Of a stretch of 29,446 nucleotides of DNA, positions 1-8,127 are shown in pieces. How positions within the stretch are numbered: position 1 is the stretch's first letter; every line of letters starts with the position of its first letter. Under the pieces are notes generated by a model. It made no database searches. It had not been told where the DNA came from and worked only from the letters and a program-made list of their open reading frames with translations. The translations under genes and the position numbers were made by a program. Source of the DNA: Desulfuromonadaceae bacterium (GTDB lineage Bacteria > Desulfobacterota > Desulfuromonadia > Desulfuromonadales > Geopsychrobacteraceae); assembly GCA_016744555.1 (NCBI GenBank), contig JADGED010000005.1:1-29446 (forward strand). The letters run 5' to 3'.

Positions 1-224
1 CAATAAAATTAAAGCTATTGGTAAATAAGTTTTCGGGAAAATTAGGAGCCAACACCATTATCGATATTCGTTGGTCAATTATTACTAAGGGTAGCCCTAC
101 CCGTAATGGACACTTTACCGATCAAAAAGACATCGGGGGCAGCTATCACGAATTGGTAGCAGAACTAAACCAAGGAATAAATCAACTTAGCCAAGAGTTG
201 GTAGTAAAATTACTCACTGAATAA
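1..224 (+). CDS. PqiC-like (DUF330) ABC transport auxiliary lipoprotein, 3' end only
   Basis: The reading frame is open to the left edge and ends with TAA at 222-224, so only about the last 73 residues are present. The visible part follows the C-terminal pattern of the PqiC/DUF330 family: a strand ending in an ARW-like step (here IDIRWSII), a short polar turn, then a helix with Y-HELV-x-N-x-x-x-x-L-S-x-E leading to the end. Family members are outer-membrane lipoproteins that work with MlaD/PqiB-type MCE proteins in lipid transport between the membranes. The lipobox and N-terminus lie outside the window. The TTG codon at 18 should not be taken as the start. Confidence is moderate because the fragment is short and the match is by pattern only. 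Confidence 0.6.
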   Translation, partial: IKLKLLVNKFSGKLGANTIIDIRWSIITKGSPTRNGHFTDQKDIGGSYHELVAELNQGINQLSQELVVKLLTE

Positions 225-240
225 ACACAGTAACCAAATA

Positions 241-270
241 AAAAGGGGGGCAATTATTGCCTCCCTTTTA
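241..270. terminator. Bidirectional intrinsic terminator
   Basis: A 13-bp stem (241-253 with 257-269, one G-T wobble) has a 3-nt loop. It reads AAAAGGGGGGCAA on the left arm and TTGCCTCCCTTTT on the right. T-runs follow on both strands, so it can end both the PqiC-like transcript and the phosphohexomutase transcript that converge here. Confidence 0.85.
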
Positions 271-289
271 TTAGTTATTATCCTGTTTT

Positions 290-1711
290 CTAGCTGAGGA
301 TAAATGCCTTTCCTAACTCAATCAATTTTTCCAACGCTTCTTGTTTTTTAGTCTCGGCATATAAGCGTACCACTGGCTCGGTTCCAGACTTGCGGAACAA
401 CATCCACGAACCATCGTCCAACATAAATTTATTACCATCAATTCGAATAACTTCAGTAATGTTGTATGTACCGATTTTTTCAGGGGGATTAGCAAATTTA
501 TCGGGAAGTGCAGCTTCTAATTGTGACGACAATTTGATATTAATCCTTTTGGTGTAAAATTCTCCAACTCGGGAATAGAGATCGGTTAGCAATTCGCGTA
601 AAGTTTTGTTCTCTACCGCAACCATCTCGGCAACCAATAAACAAGCAAGGATACCGTCTTTTTCAGGCACATGCCCCTTGATAGTTAGTCCGGCACTCTC
701 TTCGCCACCAATAAGAATTTTGTTCTCACTGATATACTCACCAATAAATTTAAAACCTACCGGAGTCTCTAATACTTTGACTCCATGGTAAGCGGCAACC
801 GCATCAATCAAATGTGATGTTGCGACACTACGGGCGGCATCACCTTTTAGCCCCTTACGTCTAATCATATAATCAAACAGTAAAGCGAGAATGTAATTTG
901 GTTCGATATAGGCACCATCACTGTCGATAATGCCGAATCTGTCAGCATCGCCATCGGTAGCTAAACCAAGACCAATTGAGCTATCAGCCTTAATCATAGC
1001 GATAAAATCTTCTATATACTCTGCTGCTGGCTCTGGTGGTTTCCCGCCAAAATAGGGATCAACAGTATCATTGATTTTAAACACCTTAACACCGGCATCT
1101 TCAAGCACTGTATCAAGATAACCTCGACCTGAACCATACAGTGGATTTATCGCAAGCGTCATCCCCGAGGCTACAATGGAATCGAAATCTATCAGTTGTT
1201 TAAGCGTTGCAAAGTATGCTTCACGCGGATCAATCTCTTCATATAGTCCCTGCTCAGCAGCACTATGTAGGTCAATATCTTTAAAAACTATTTCCCCCTG
1301 CATCGCATTCGCCCGTTTCTCGATATCGTTGGTCGTCTCTGGCAATGCTGGCCCACCCCAAGCAGGTGAGAATTTGACCCCATTATAATTATATGGGTTA
1401 TGACTTGCGGTAAAATTAATTGCGCCAGCACCTTTACGCCGCAATAATTCATGAGCAATTACAGGCGTTGGGGTATCACGCTGGCAAAAAAAACTTTTCA
1501 CCCCGGCACCGGCCAAAACCCTTGCCGTTTCACGGGCAAAATCACCACCCATAAAGCGCGCATCGTAACCAATGACAACACCGTCATCAGCAAGCCCTTC
1601 CTCACGTAAATAGTCGGCGATTGCTTGCGTTAACACCCGAACATTGTCGATGGTAAAGTCTTCACACAAAATCGCACGCCATCCCGAAGTTCCAAATTTA
1701 ATATATGACAT
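290..1711 (-). CDS. Phosphoglucomutase/phosphomannomutase family (alpha-D-phosphohexomutase)
   Basis: A 473-residue cytosolic enzyme that moves phosphate between C1 and C6 of a hexose through a phosphoserine. The active-site serine loop TASHNP is at residues 101-106 (Ser103). The Mg-binding loop DGDADR is at 253-258, the sugar-specificity loop GEESAG near 335, and the C-terminal phosphate-binding loop RKSGTEPVVR near 440. All four domains are present and the length is usual. The serine loop continues YNYNGVKF instead of the DNG form common in GlmM, which points to a glucose- or mannose-phosphate mutase rather than phosphoglucosamine mutase; substrate is not settled. A strong AGGAGG site precedes ATG. 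It lies 64 bp after cobO on the same strand and ends at a bidirectional terminator. Confidence 0.93.
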   Translation of the reverse strand: MSYIKFGTSGWRAILCEDFTIDNVRVLTQAIADYLREEGLADDGVVIGYDARFMGGDFARETARVLAGAGVKSFFCQRDTPTPVIAHELLRRKGAGAINFTASHNPYNYNGVKFSPAWGGPALPETTNDIEKRANAMQGEIVFKDIDLHSAAEQGLYEEIDPREAYFATLKQLIDFDSIVASGMTLAINPLYGSGRGYLDTVLEDAGVKVFKINDTVDPYFGGKPPEPAAEYIEDFIAMIKADSSIGLGLATDGDADRFGIIDSDGAYIEPNYILALLFDYMIRRKGLKGDAARSVATSHLIDAVAAYHGVKVLETPVGFKFIGEYISENKILIGGEESAGLTIKGHVPEKDGILACLLVAEMVAVENKTLRELLTDLYSRVGEFYTKRINIKLSSQLEAALPDKFANPPEKIGTYNITEVIRIDGNKFMLDDGSWMLFRKSGTEPVVRLYAETKKQEALEKLIELGKAFILS

Positions 1712-1775
1712 AAAATCCTCCTAAATAATCAAATAGTATTTTCTGTAATCCAACTATTATATAAATTAAGCTACC

Positions 1776-2297
1776 TTAAAACTCGACCCCTTCGCGTGCA
1801 GGGATACCAGTTTCAAGGGCATGTTTGTGGGGAACCATCTCGGTAACTGTATCGGCCATCTCAATCATCGCCGCAGTGGCACTACGTCCGGTTAAGACGA
1901 TATTTATATCATCAAGCGATGCAGCTAACGCGTCCAATACTTGCTGTTCAGAAACCAAACCAGCAGCAACAGCGCCACAAATTTCATCTAAAACCAACAA
2001 GTCATACTCTCCGCTTTGCATCACCTCAGAAGCAAGTTTAAATGCCTGCTGAGCAACATACTTATGGGGAGGATACTTGGCACTATCAGGTTTTGGTACA
2101 AAACCTAGCCCAACCTGACGCATATCAATCCCCAATTTATCTCTCAAACCGACTAGTTCACCCGTACTTGTGTCGGACTTCATAAATTGTAAAATCAAAA
2201 TTCGCTGGCCGTGCCCAGCAGCTCGAACAGCCATACCAAAAGAAGCGGTCGACTTCCCTTTACCATCACCAGTAAAAATAAGAATATTTTTTGCCAT
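1776..2297 (-). CDS. cobO: Cob(I)alamin / corrinoid adenosyltransferase (CobO/BtuR type)
   Basis: A 173-residue P-loop enzyme that transfers the adenosyl group of ATP to the cobalt of cob(I)alamin or its precursors, giving coenzyme B12. The family-specific P-loop GDGKGKST is at residues 10-17, followed by the A-x-R-A-x-G-H-G segment and the ILQFMK strand. The Walker-B-like LLVLDEI is near residue 103, and TGR near residue 137 is also typical. The length is slightly shorter than E. coli BtuR (about 196), as the N-terminal extension is missing. ATG at 2297 has only a weak AAGG site. I found no cobalamin riboswitch in the 99 bases upstream and no other B12 gene nearby, so this copy may serve scavenging or repair of the cofactor. 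Confidence 0.95.
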   Translation of the reverse strand: MAKNILIFTGDGKGKSTASFGMAVRAAGHGQRILILQFMKSDTSTGELVGLRDKLGIDMRQVGLGFVPKPDSAKYPPHKYVAQQAFKLASEVMQSGEYDLLVLDEICGAVAAGLVSEQQVLDALAASLDDINIVLTGRSATAAMIEMADTVTEMVPHKHALETGIPAREGVEF

Positions 2298-2396
2298 AAT
2301 TAAAACCTTTTAAAATCAGAATAATGCCAATATTTTACAAATACGTTTCAAATTAATTAGTCTAACAGCTAAATCAAATAAAACATTGATAAGAAG

Positions 2397-2669
2397 TCAG
2401 TTTTGTTTATTTTTAACATAAGGACAATCATCTGGCAGAATACCAGCTGCTACTAGCTCTGGGGTTAACTGTGCACATTCCGGGTGGATTTTCTTTCTAT
2501 TATTATAAATTCGACACAATTTAGTCTTAACATCGAGGTATTTACATGGTGTATCTGTATAAAAAACCTTCCCCCGGTACTCATATTTTTCATAACAGCA
2601 ACGACCACAGCGATCACAAATCTCTTCCCATGCCGTAAGCGATTTTATTATTTTTTTACTCTCAGTCAT
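2397..2669 (-). CDS. YkgJ/YcgN-like cysteine-cluster protein
   Basis: About 90 residues with the cluster C-D-R-C-G-R-C-C near the N-terminus, then T-D-T-P-C-K-Y-L, L-C-R-I-Y-x-x-R and P-E-C, ending with C-P-Y. This order matches the UPF0260/YcgN branch of the YkgJ family, whose conserved cysteines are thought to bind zinc or an Fe-S cluster; the biochemical role is unknown. The frame stays open up to a GTG at 2696, but the predicted promoter puts +1 near 2691, downstream of that codon. ATG at 2669 also has a G-rich ribosome site, so I use it. Shorter than YcgN (about 150). Likely co-transcribed with cobO, 99 bp downstream. Confidence 0.75.
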   Translation of the reverse strand: MTESKKIIKSLTAWEEICDRCGRCCYEKYEYRGKVFYTDTPCKYLDVKTKLCRIYNNRKKIHPECAQLTPELVAAGILPDDCPYVKNKQN

Positions 2670-2697
2670 CGGTGCCCCATCCCCCCACATCAACACA

Positions 2698-2725
2698 ATT
2701 ATAAATATAATTTACATCATGTCAT
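2698..2725 (-). promoter_or_regulatory. Predicted promoter of the YkgJ-cobO-phosphohexomutase unit
   Basis: On the minus strand there is an ATGACA -35 (2720-2725), a 16-bp spacer and a perfect TATAAT -10 (2698-2703). Predicted +1 is near 2691, which rules out the GTG at 2696 as start and supports ATG 2669. Confidence 0.6.
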
Positions 2726-2762
2726 CATAGCATGAGTGTTTACAGCAGTTGATAAAAAATCA

Positions 2763-2791
2763 TTGACTCTACAATATAAATTCGCTATTAG
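2763..2791 (+). promoter_or_regulatory. Predicted promoter of the PxxKW gene
   Basis: TTGACT (2763-2768), a 17-bp spacer and TATTAG (2786-2791), giving a leader of about 43 bases before ATG 2841. It is divergent from the YkgJ promoter with about 37 bp between the two -35 boxes, so a shared regulator site is possible. Confidence 0.5.
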
Positions 2792-2840
2792 TACGAGTTC
2801 TAAATTCGAAGCAAAGAATAATTCTAGGAGGAAAAACAAT

Positions 2841-3125
2841 ATGCAGTGCCAAACGGTTCTTGCCGGTACCGAATGTAGTTTCTGGAAAAAGTCAGGTTGT
2901 GTAGCCCCAACCAATAGCTGTCAGGTAGTAGTTGAAGAATGTCAAGGATGCGAGCGCATTGCTAAGGGCACCATTGGCGATGTCTGCACTGCCTACCCTA
3001 ACCCTGCTGCAAAATGGGCAAACGGCCTATGTAATTTTGCTACTCATAAAAAGGTTGATATCAAAACTGACGACGTCAGAGTCAACCCACTTAAAGCTGC
3101 AAAGCGTGCTGCTGCTGGTAAATAA
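2841..3125 (+). CDS. PxxKW family cysteine-rich protein
   Basis: A 94-residue soluble protein with eight cysteines (3, 12, 20, 27, 34, 37, 49, 64). It has a C-x-x-C pair at 34-37 and the signature P-A-A-K-W at 55-59, followed by ANGLCNFATH. This matches the small PxxKW cysteine-rich family known from Desulfuromonadales and relatives; its function is not known to me. The cysteine pattern suggests metal binding. The tail is rich in Lys and Ala. The ATG at 2841 is chosen because AGGAGG stands 8 bases before it; the longer frame from 2736 would run through the promoter and lacks any ribosome site. It is a single-gene unit with its own promoter and terminator. Confidence 0.8.
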   Translation: MQCQTVLAGTECSFWKKSGCVAPTNSCQVVVEECQGCERIAKGTIGDVCTAYPNPAAKWANGLCNFATHKKVDIKTDDVRVNPLKAAKRAAAGK

Positions 3126-3152
3126 GCAACACACTACATATCATGTAAAGTT

Positions 3153-3186
3153 AAAAAGCTGCCGGTTAATCCGGCAGCTTTTTTTT
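3153..3186. terminator. Strong intrinsic terminator, shared
   Basis: A perfect 13-bp stem (3153-3165 with 3171-3183) with a TTAAT loop. GC-rich core GCTGCCGG/CCGGCAGC, A-run on the left and T-run on the right. It ends the PxxKW transcript, and its right T-run holds the stop codon of the converging antiporter gene. It probably works in both directions. Confidence 0.92.
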
Positions 3187-5149
3187 ATTCGGTCGCAACT
3201 GTTTCGCCAGCACCTGGCCAATCACAATACTGTGAGCTTTCAATCGTAGCAATCATATCCCCGGTTTCAAAAACCAAATCAGCCGATGGATTTGCCATAA
3301 ACACACCATCCCGCAATACACCAACGACCGAAGAGCCTGTATTTCTCCGCATGTCCAACTGCCTTAAGCTGTTTCCCACCAATGAACTATCAACGACTAG
3401 TTCTTCCCACTTTAACTCAAGTAAATCACGAGCACTTTGCAACCCTCGCAGATCATCAAGATTGATATCATCATCACTTAACTGCTGATAATGGTCTTGG
3501 CGGGCAGAATCGGTAATTTTTTGTATTATAGGTACGGGGAACTTTAAGTTCAGCAGAACCTGTCTGGCGATTTCAATCCCCCCCTCAAGCTCAGGTCGAA
3601 TAACCATGTGTACGCCATCACTATAAAGTGCTTCCATTTGCTCTGCGCCACCAGACCTGACTACTATACGTAGAGAGGGGCAGTGAGTTTTAACAAAATG
3701 GACAATAGTTTCAGTCGTGGCGATATGAGGAATAGTAATCAGAATTTGTTTTGCTGCAGCTAAATTTGCGGCACCAAGAACAGTTCTTTGCGAAGCATCA
3801 CCATAAATAGCAGAATAACCTCTTTCGGTACAGTTCTCTATGGTTCTATGATTCATTTCAATTATTAAAAATGGCACCTGCAACTGCGTCAAAATTGATG
3901 CAACATATTGACCTACCCGACCACCGCCAGCAATAACAATGTGGTCGCGCAAACCATCCCGTGGAACATTTATAGTTTCCAACACTTCACGAACAATAAA
4001 GCGTTTTTTCAAGCTATAAATTGGCTGAGTTAGGGCTGACACCAATGGTGTGATCAGCATACTTATAATGGTTGCCGACAAAACGTAGGAATATTGCTCA
4101 AAGTTTAAAAATCCCCCGGCAATTCCAACCCCACCTAACACAAACGAAAACTCACCAATTTGAAACATACCCAAACCAACAGCAAGTGGAATAACGTTTC
4201 CATAGCCAAAACTACGAACAATTCCAGCCATAATTAAACTCTTACCAACCGCAACCAACATGACAAGTTGCAACACGCCAGACCAATTTTCAATTAAAAA
4301 GTTAGGATCAAGCAGCATTCCAACAGAGGTAAAAAATAGCAAACCAAACATATCACGCAGAGGAATAATATCACTTAAAGCTTGGTGACCATAATCTGAC
4401 TCACTAAGCACCATCCCCGCGATAAAGGCTCCAAAGGCAAAAGATAGACCGACGAGATAAGTTGCATAACCTATCCCCAAACCTATTGCGATAATCGCAA
4501 GAAGAAACAGTTCACGAGAATTCCAATGGGCGATAATGGCTAACAACCAAGGCAAAAAACGGTTACCAATGAGGAGCATCACTGCTAAAAAAGCAATCGA
4601 TTTTAAAATTGCTAACCCCAAAACAGGCATTCCAGCGGCGGGATTAGACATTTGCGGCAATACAATTATAAGTAAAACTACTGCAAGATCTTGGACGACT
4701 AAAATTCCAATCATCACCCGACTTGACAATGTCCCTACCATGCCTTGAGCCATAAGAGTTTTAAGGATAACCATGGTACTTGATAACGAAATTAAGCCGC
4801 CTAACCATATTGCCGGCACTGGCTCCCAACCCAACCAGCGACCAATCAAATAACCATAGCCTATAGTCAAAACTATCTGTATTGAGCCACCAATAAGGGC
4901 TACATATTTTACCGGCTTCAATTCACGTAGAGAGAACTCAAGACCTAGGGCAAACAATAGTAAGGCAACCCCAATCTCTGCTAATTTTTCGACTTTATGT
5001 GGATCAGAAATAATACCTGTTGCAGATGGTCCTATAATGATCCCGACAATAATATACCCCAGCAGTAATGGTTGTCGCATTTTTTGTGCAATCAAACCGC
5101 CAAGTAGAGATGCTACCATTATAATTATAATATCTGCTGCTATTCCCAT
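3185..5149 (-). CDS. CPA2 (Kef-type) cation/proton antiporter with C-terminal RCK domain
   Basis: A 654-residue inner-membrane protein. Residues 1-385 form the Na+/H+ exchanger domain of the CPA2 family with about 12 hydrophobic segments, including GASFAFGAF-like and GLLFFTSVGM segments. Residues 400-520 are an RCK_N (TrkA_N) nucleotide-binding fold with GGGRVG after DHIVIA, an acidic residue ending strand 2 and IYGDAS downstream. Residues 565-650 are a TrkA_C domain. It should exchange K+ or Na+ for H+ under NAD(H)/ligand control, as in KefB/KefC and YbaL; no glutathione-linked KefF/KefG partner is next to it. It lies 56 bp after the TPR gene on the same strand, possibly one transcript. The ion specificity is not visible. 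Confidence 0.93.
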   Translation of the reverse strand: MGIAADIIIIMVASLLGGLIAQKMRQPLLLGYIIVGIIIGPSATGIISDPHKVEKLAEIGVALLLFALGLEFSLRELKPVKYVALIGGSIQIVLTIGYGYLIGRWLGWEPVPAIWLGGLISLSSTMVILKTLMAQGMVGTLSSRVMIGILVVQDLAVVLLIIVLPQMSNPAAGMPVLGLAILKSIAFLAVMLLIGNRFLPWLLAIIAHWNSRELFLLAIIAIGLGIGYATYLVGLSFAFGAFIAGMVLSESDYGHQALSDIIPLRDMFGLLFFTSVGMLLDPNFLIENWSGVLQLVMLVAVGKSLIMAGIVRSFGYGNVIPLAVGLGMFQIGEFSFVLGGVGIAGGFLNFEQYSYVLSATIISMLITPLVSALTQPIYSLKKRFIVREVLETINVPRDGLRDHIVIAGGGRVGQYVASILTQLQVPFLIIEMNHRTIENCTERGYSAIYGDASQRTVLGAANLAAAKQILITIPHIATTETIVHFVKTHCPSLRIVVRSGGAEQMEALYSDGVHMVIRPELEGGIEIARQVLLNLKFPVPIIQKITDSARQDHYQQLSDDDINLDDLRGLQSARDLLELKWEELVVDSSLVGNSLRQLDMRRNTGSSVVGVLRDGVFMANPSADLVFETGDMIATIESSQYCDWPGAGETVATE

Positions 5150-5205
5150 TACATTATACTTTCCTAAGGAACAAAACTTTCACAATTACATTAAGATGCG
5201 TGATA

Positions 5206-5976
5206 CTATTTCAACCCATCAATTACCGCAGCAACTTCATCACGAACATATTTAGCCGCAGAACTTGTTTCTAAATTCAAAAATTGCTGAAAATTATCTA
5301 TTGCCTCTTGCGTACGTTCCTGATCAAGGCAAATATATCCTAGGGTTAAATATCCGAGTGGAAGCCCAGGCTCTAACGCCAAACCTAGTTTACAAAACTC
5401 TTCAGCCTGCTCTAAATCATGAGCTTCATAATAAAGTTCAGCCAAACTTAAATATGGCTGCGGGTCACTTGCATCAATTGCTAATGATTTTTTAAAACAA
5501 TCCATCGCCAAATCATTCTTATTATTACTAATACAAATATCTCCAAGCGCATTATATGCAAACCCTGCATTTGGGTCTATCTCAAGAGCTTCTCGACATG
5601 TAGACTCTGCGGCTGTTAAGTCACCACTATTCATCTGTGCAACAGCCTTACTTACTCGAGCATCAACATCTTCTGCATCAAGAGCAATTATTTGTTGATA
5701 AGACTCTATAGCCTTATCATTATTCTCCTCCTCCAAATGAAGGTCACCTAAAGTAAACAACAAATCGATGTTATCGACTTCAATCTTTAGCCCTGCAGTA
5801 ATACTCTTATGGGCTTTTGCAAAAGCGCCAGCCTCAACTTGCACATCAGCTAACAATGACCAACCTTCAGCTGTTTCTTGTAGCGCAATGGCTTTTTTAA
5901 AAAACTGTTGAGCTGCTGACAAATCGCCTTGTTCATGGGCACGCACACCCGCTTCTAACTGTTCTTCAACTGACAT
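5206..5976 (-). CDS. Tetratricopeptide repeat protein
   Basis: A 256-residue protein made almost only of TPR units (about six to seven of 34 residues). They are seen as repeated G-x-L-x-x-A, Y-x-x-A-I and A-x-x-P patterns, such as EAGVRAHEQGDLSAAQQFF at the start and LGDLHLEEENNDKAIESY in the middle. There is no signal peptide or membrane segment, so it is likely cytoplasmic. TPR proteins are scaffolds; the partner cannot be read from the sequence. A strong AAGGAG site stands 5 bases before ATG. It is divergent from lpxH and upstream of the antiporter gene. Confidence 0.85.
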   Translation of the reverse strand: MSVEEQLEAGVRAHEQGDLSAAQQFFKKAIALQETAEGWSLLADVQVEAGAFAKAHKSITAGLKIEVDNIDLLFTLGDLHLEEENNDKAIESYQQIIALDAEDVDARVSKAVAQMNSGDLTAAESTCREALEIDPNAGFAYNALGDICISNNKNDLAMDCFKKSLAIDASDPQPYLSLAELYYEAHDLEQAEEFCKLGLALEPGLPLGYLTLGYICLDQERTQEAIDNFQQFLNLETSSAAKYVRDEVAAVIDGLK

Positions 5977-6035
5977 TTTAACTCCTTAATAAATATATAA
6001 TTGATTAGCAAATATTTTGTTGGTCACTGATTAAA

Positions 6036-6064
6036 TTGACAACAACCTAACAGCTCTTTATAGT
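6036..6064 (+). promoter_or_regulatory. Near-consensus promoter of lpxH, placed 7 bases before ATG
   Basis: TTGACA (6036-6041, perfect), a 17-bp spacer and TATAGT (6059-6064, one mismatch). Predicted +1 falls at 6071-6072, on or beside the lpxH start codon. No Shine-Dalgarno sequence is seen. Confidence 0.75.
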
Positions 6065-6071
6065 CGCTGCC

Positions 6072-6770
6072 ATGAGAGCAATTTTTCTGGCAGATGCCCA
6101 CCTTAGGAAACCTGAAGATAAAAACTATCAGCAATTACTTGATTTTCTCGACCAACAACAGGACCTTGATGCCTTGTTTCTATTGGGAGATATTTTCGAG
6201 TTTTGGCTGGGATATAAACACGTGGTTTTTTCGGCCTATGTACCACTATTAAATAAATTGGAACAACTTTCTAAATCTGGCACCAAGTTATTTTTTGTTG
6301 AAGGCAACCACGACTTCAACCTTGGTCAATATTTTACCAACACCCTTAACTGTACTGTTATTGAAGATCAACAACTACTTGACTGGGATGGCAAAAAAAT
6401 CCTTATCAGCCATGGTGATCTACTCAATACTGATACAAACTACCATCGCCTCAGATCATTCTGGCGCAGTAGACCAATAAAAATTTTAGCAAAAATTGTT
6501 CATCCCGACTTTGCTTGGCAATTTGCCATGTGGCTGTGCAACAAAAGTAAAAAAAACAAACCAGACACTAACCACTATGATCCAACTCCACAATTATTGC
6601 CATTTGCCGCAACCAGCAACAGCGACATTGTGGTTTGCGGCCATTTTCACAACCCACTTGACCTAAGCCATCGAGAAGTAAGAATACTCGCTTTAGGTGA
6701 TTGGATTACCCAGTTTTCATATGCTGAGATGGTCAATGGCAAGATTGAACTAAAGACTTACACTAACTAA
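6072..6770 (+). CDS. lpxH: UDP-2,3-diacylglucosamine diphosphatase (LpxH)
   Basis: A 232-residue peripheral-membrane calcineurin-like phosphoesterase of lipid A synthesis. It splits UDP-2,3-diacylglucosamine to 2,3-diacylglucosamine 1-phosphate (lipid X) and UMP. Metal ligands are in place: D8 and H10 (LADAHL), D40 (LLGDIFEFWLG), N79 (GNHDF), H114 (SHGD) and H191/H193 (CGHFH). The FEFWLG and H-G-D-x-x-x-T-D segments are family-specific. GNHDF replaces the GNRDF of E. coli, as in other distant LpxH. The start is fixed by the need for D8 close to the N-terminus. It ends 8 bases inside the converging yihY gene. It confirms a lipid A-bearing outer membrane. Confidence 0.9.
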   Translation: MRAIFLADAHLRKPEDKNYQQLLDFLDQQQDLDALFLLGDIFEFWLGYKHVVFSAYVPLLNKLEQLSKSGTKLFFVEGNHDFNLGQYFTNTLNCTVIEDQQLLDWDGKKILISHGDLLNTDTNYHRLRSFWRSRPIKILAKIVHPDFAWQFAMWLCNKSKKNKPDTNHYDPTPQLLPFAATSNSDIVVCGHFHNPLDLSHREVRILALGDWITQFSYAEMVNGKIELKTYTN

Positions 6771-8106
6771 TTTCTTTAGCTTCTGACTGTTCTTTTGCCT
6801 GACTAAGCTCAACTAAACTTTTCAATGTCTCACCCGCTAAGCTCGTTGAAACAAGCTCCTCTACTCGGCTACAAGTTTCCAATGCTATCACCGTTTGAGG
6901 GTGCGAATGTAAATAAAGTGCCTCTTCACCAGCATCTGCCATTTTCTTCAGAATTTCCGCCAAACTTAAATTTTCGGCAGAACGACCAAGTTGATACTCG
7001 CAGCGCCCCGCACTGGTACAATGTTCGGTCACATAGCCTAGTTTTATTAACACACCAATGATATGGCGACAAAACCGCGGTGGGACAAATAAAAAGCTAG
7101 CTAAATGGCCATTACTTATCGGTGGTTCCCCTTTACTAAACCGATCAGCCAAAGTAACTAATATTGCAAGCGCAACCTGCTCAAAACTATTATGACTTAC
7201 TTCTGTTCCCCTTAAGTCTCTGCCACTTGTGCGCAAATTTTGCTTAGCATAACAAACGCCGAGCCCGAACAAAACTATTACCCAAGAAAGATAAAGCCAG
7301 ACCATAAAAATAGGTAACGCTGCCATTGTCCCATAGATGGCATTATAGCGACCAACGCCTACCTGAAAATGGACATAACCTAGTTGCGCTATCTGCCACA
7401 ACGAACCACCGACTACACCACCGACAAACGCTGCCCGCCACTCAACTTTAATATTGGACATAAAAACGTAAAGTCCAGTAAATGCAAACCACATAAACAC
7501 AAATGGAGCAATTTTAAATAATAATAATAGTAATGTACCAATAAGTTTCAACTCAATAAACTTTTGTACCAAATTATTACTGGCCAAGCTTGAAGTCATT
7601 GATATTGCGCCAATAATCAGTATCGGCCCAGCCAAAATTACCGATAAATAATCGGTAAACCGGCGCAACAAAGGGCGTACACCTTCAACACCCCAAATAT
7701 AATTAAACGTCTTTTCTACATTGGTTAACAAAGATATGACCGCTATGAGTAGAAAAACCAACCCTACTACCCCAAGCTGAGTAACCTGAGTATTATTAAT
7801 GTAACCCAAAATCATATCAGCAGCCTTACCATCACCGACATTGAGTTTTTCAACAATCATCGGTTGCAGCAGATTTTGCACTCCAAATGCTTTTAAAACT
7901 GCAAAAATCAAAGCCAATAATGGTACCAACGACAGCATGGTGTAATAGGTTAATGCTGAAGCACGTAACATACATTGGTTTACCCCAAAATCACGTATCA
8001 CCAATGCAGCAGTCTGAACTTGCCGCAATAATATGCGTTGCAACAAGGATAAATTGGCGGGATTTTGTTCCCAGAGCAAATGTTTTATTTTTTGGGGAAA
8101 ATTCAT
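6763..8106 (-). CDS. YihY/BrkB family inner-membrane protein with C-terminal winged-helix-like extension
   Basis: A 447-residue protein. Residues 30-300 are the YihY/BrkB (formerly mis-named ribonuclease BN) domain with six hydrophobic segments. The family marks are RASALTYYTMLSLVPLLALIF at residues 48-68, WGVEGVRPL near 138, and P-I-F-M-V-W-L-Y-L-S-W near 270. The function of the family is not established; a transporter role has been proposed. From about residue 310 a soluble tail follows with helix-turn-helix-like spacing (SNGHLASFLFVPPRFCRHIIGVLIKLGYV), like a winged helix, then a short helix. It is the third gene after the M16 pair (21-bp gap) with an AAAGGT site before ATG. Confidence 0.88.
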   Translation of the reverse strand: MNFPQKIKHLLWEQNPANLSLLQRILLRQVQTAALVIRDFGVNQCMLRASALTYYTMLSLVPLLALIFAVLKAFGVQNLLQPMIVEKLNVGDGKAADMILGYINNTQVTQLGVVGLVFLLIAVISLLTNVEKTFNYIWGVEGVRPLLRRFTDYLSVILAGPILIIGAISMTSSLASNNLVQKFIELKLIGTLLLLLFKIAPFVFMWFAFTGLYVFMSNIKVEWRAAFVGGVVGGSLWQIAQLGYVHFQVGVGRYNAIYGTMAALPIFMVWLYLSWVIVLFGLGVCYAKQNLRTSGRDLRGTEVSHNSFEQVALAILVTLADRFSKGEPPISNGHLASFLFVPPRFCRHIIGVLIKLGYVTEHCTSAGRCEYQLGRSAENLSLAEILKKMADAGEEALYLHSHPQTVIALETCSRVEELVSTSLAGETLKSLVELSQAKEQSEAKEIS

Positions 8107-8127
8107 ATTAGCTACCTTTTGGTTGAA

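Noticed and set aside
2298..2396. Cobalamin riboswitch before cobO
   Set aside because: The gap is too short and AT-rich, and no B12-box-like sequence was found.
2736..2840. N-terminal extension of the PxxKW protein
   Set aside because: It runs across the predicted promoter and lacks a ribosome site, while ATG 2841 has AGGAGG at ideal distance.
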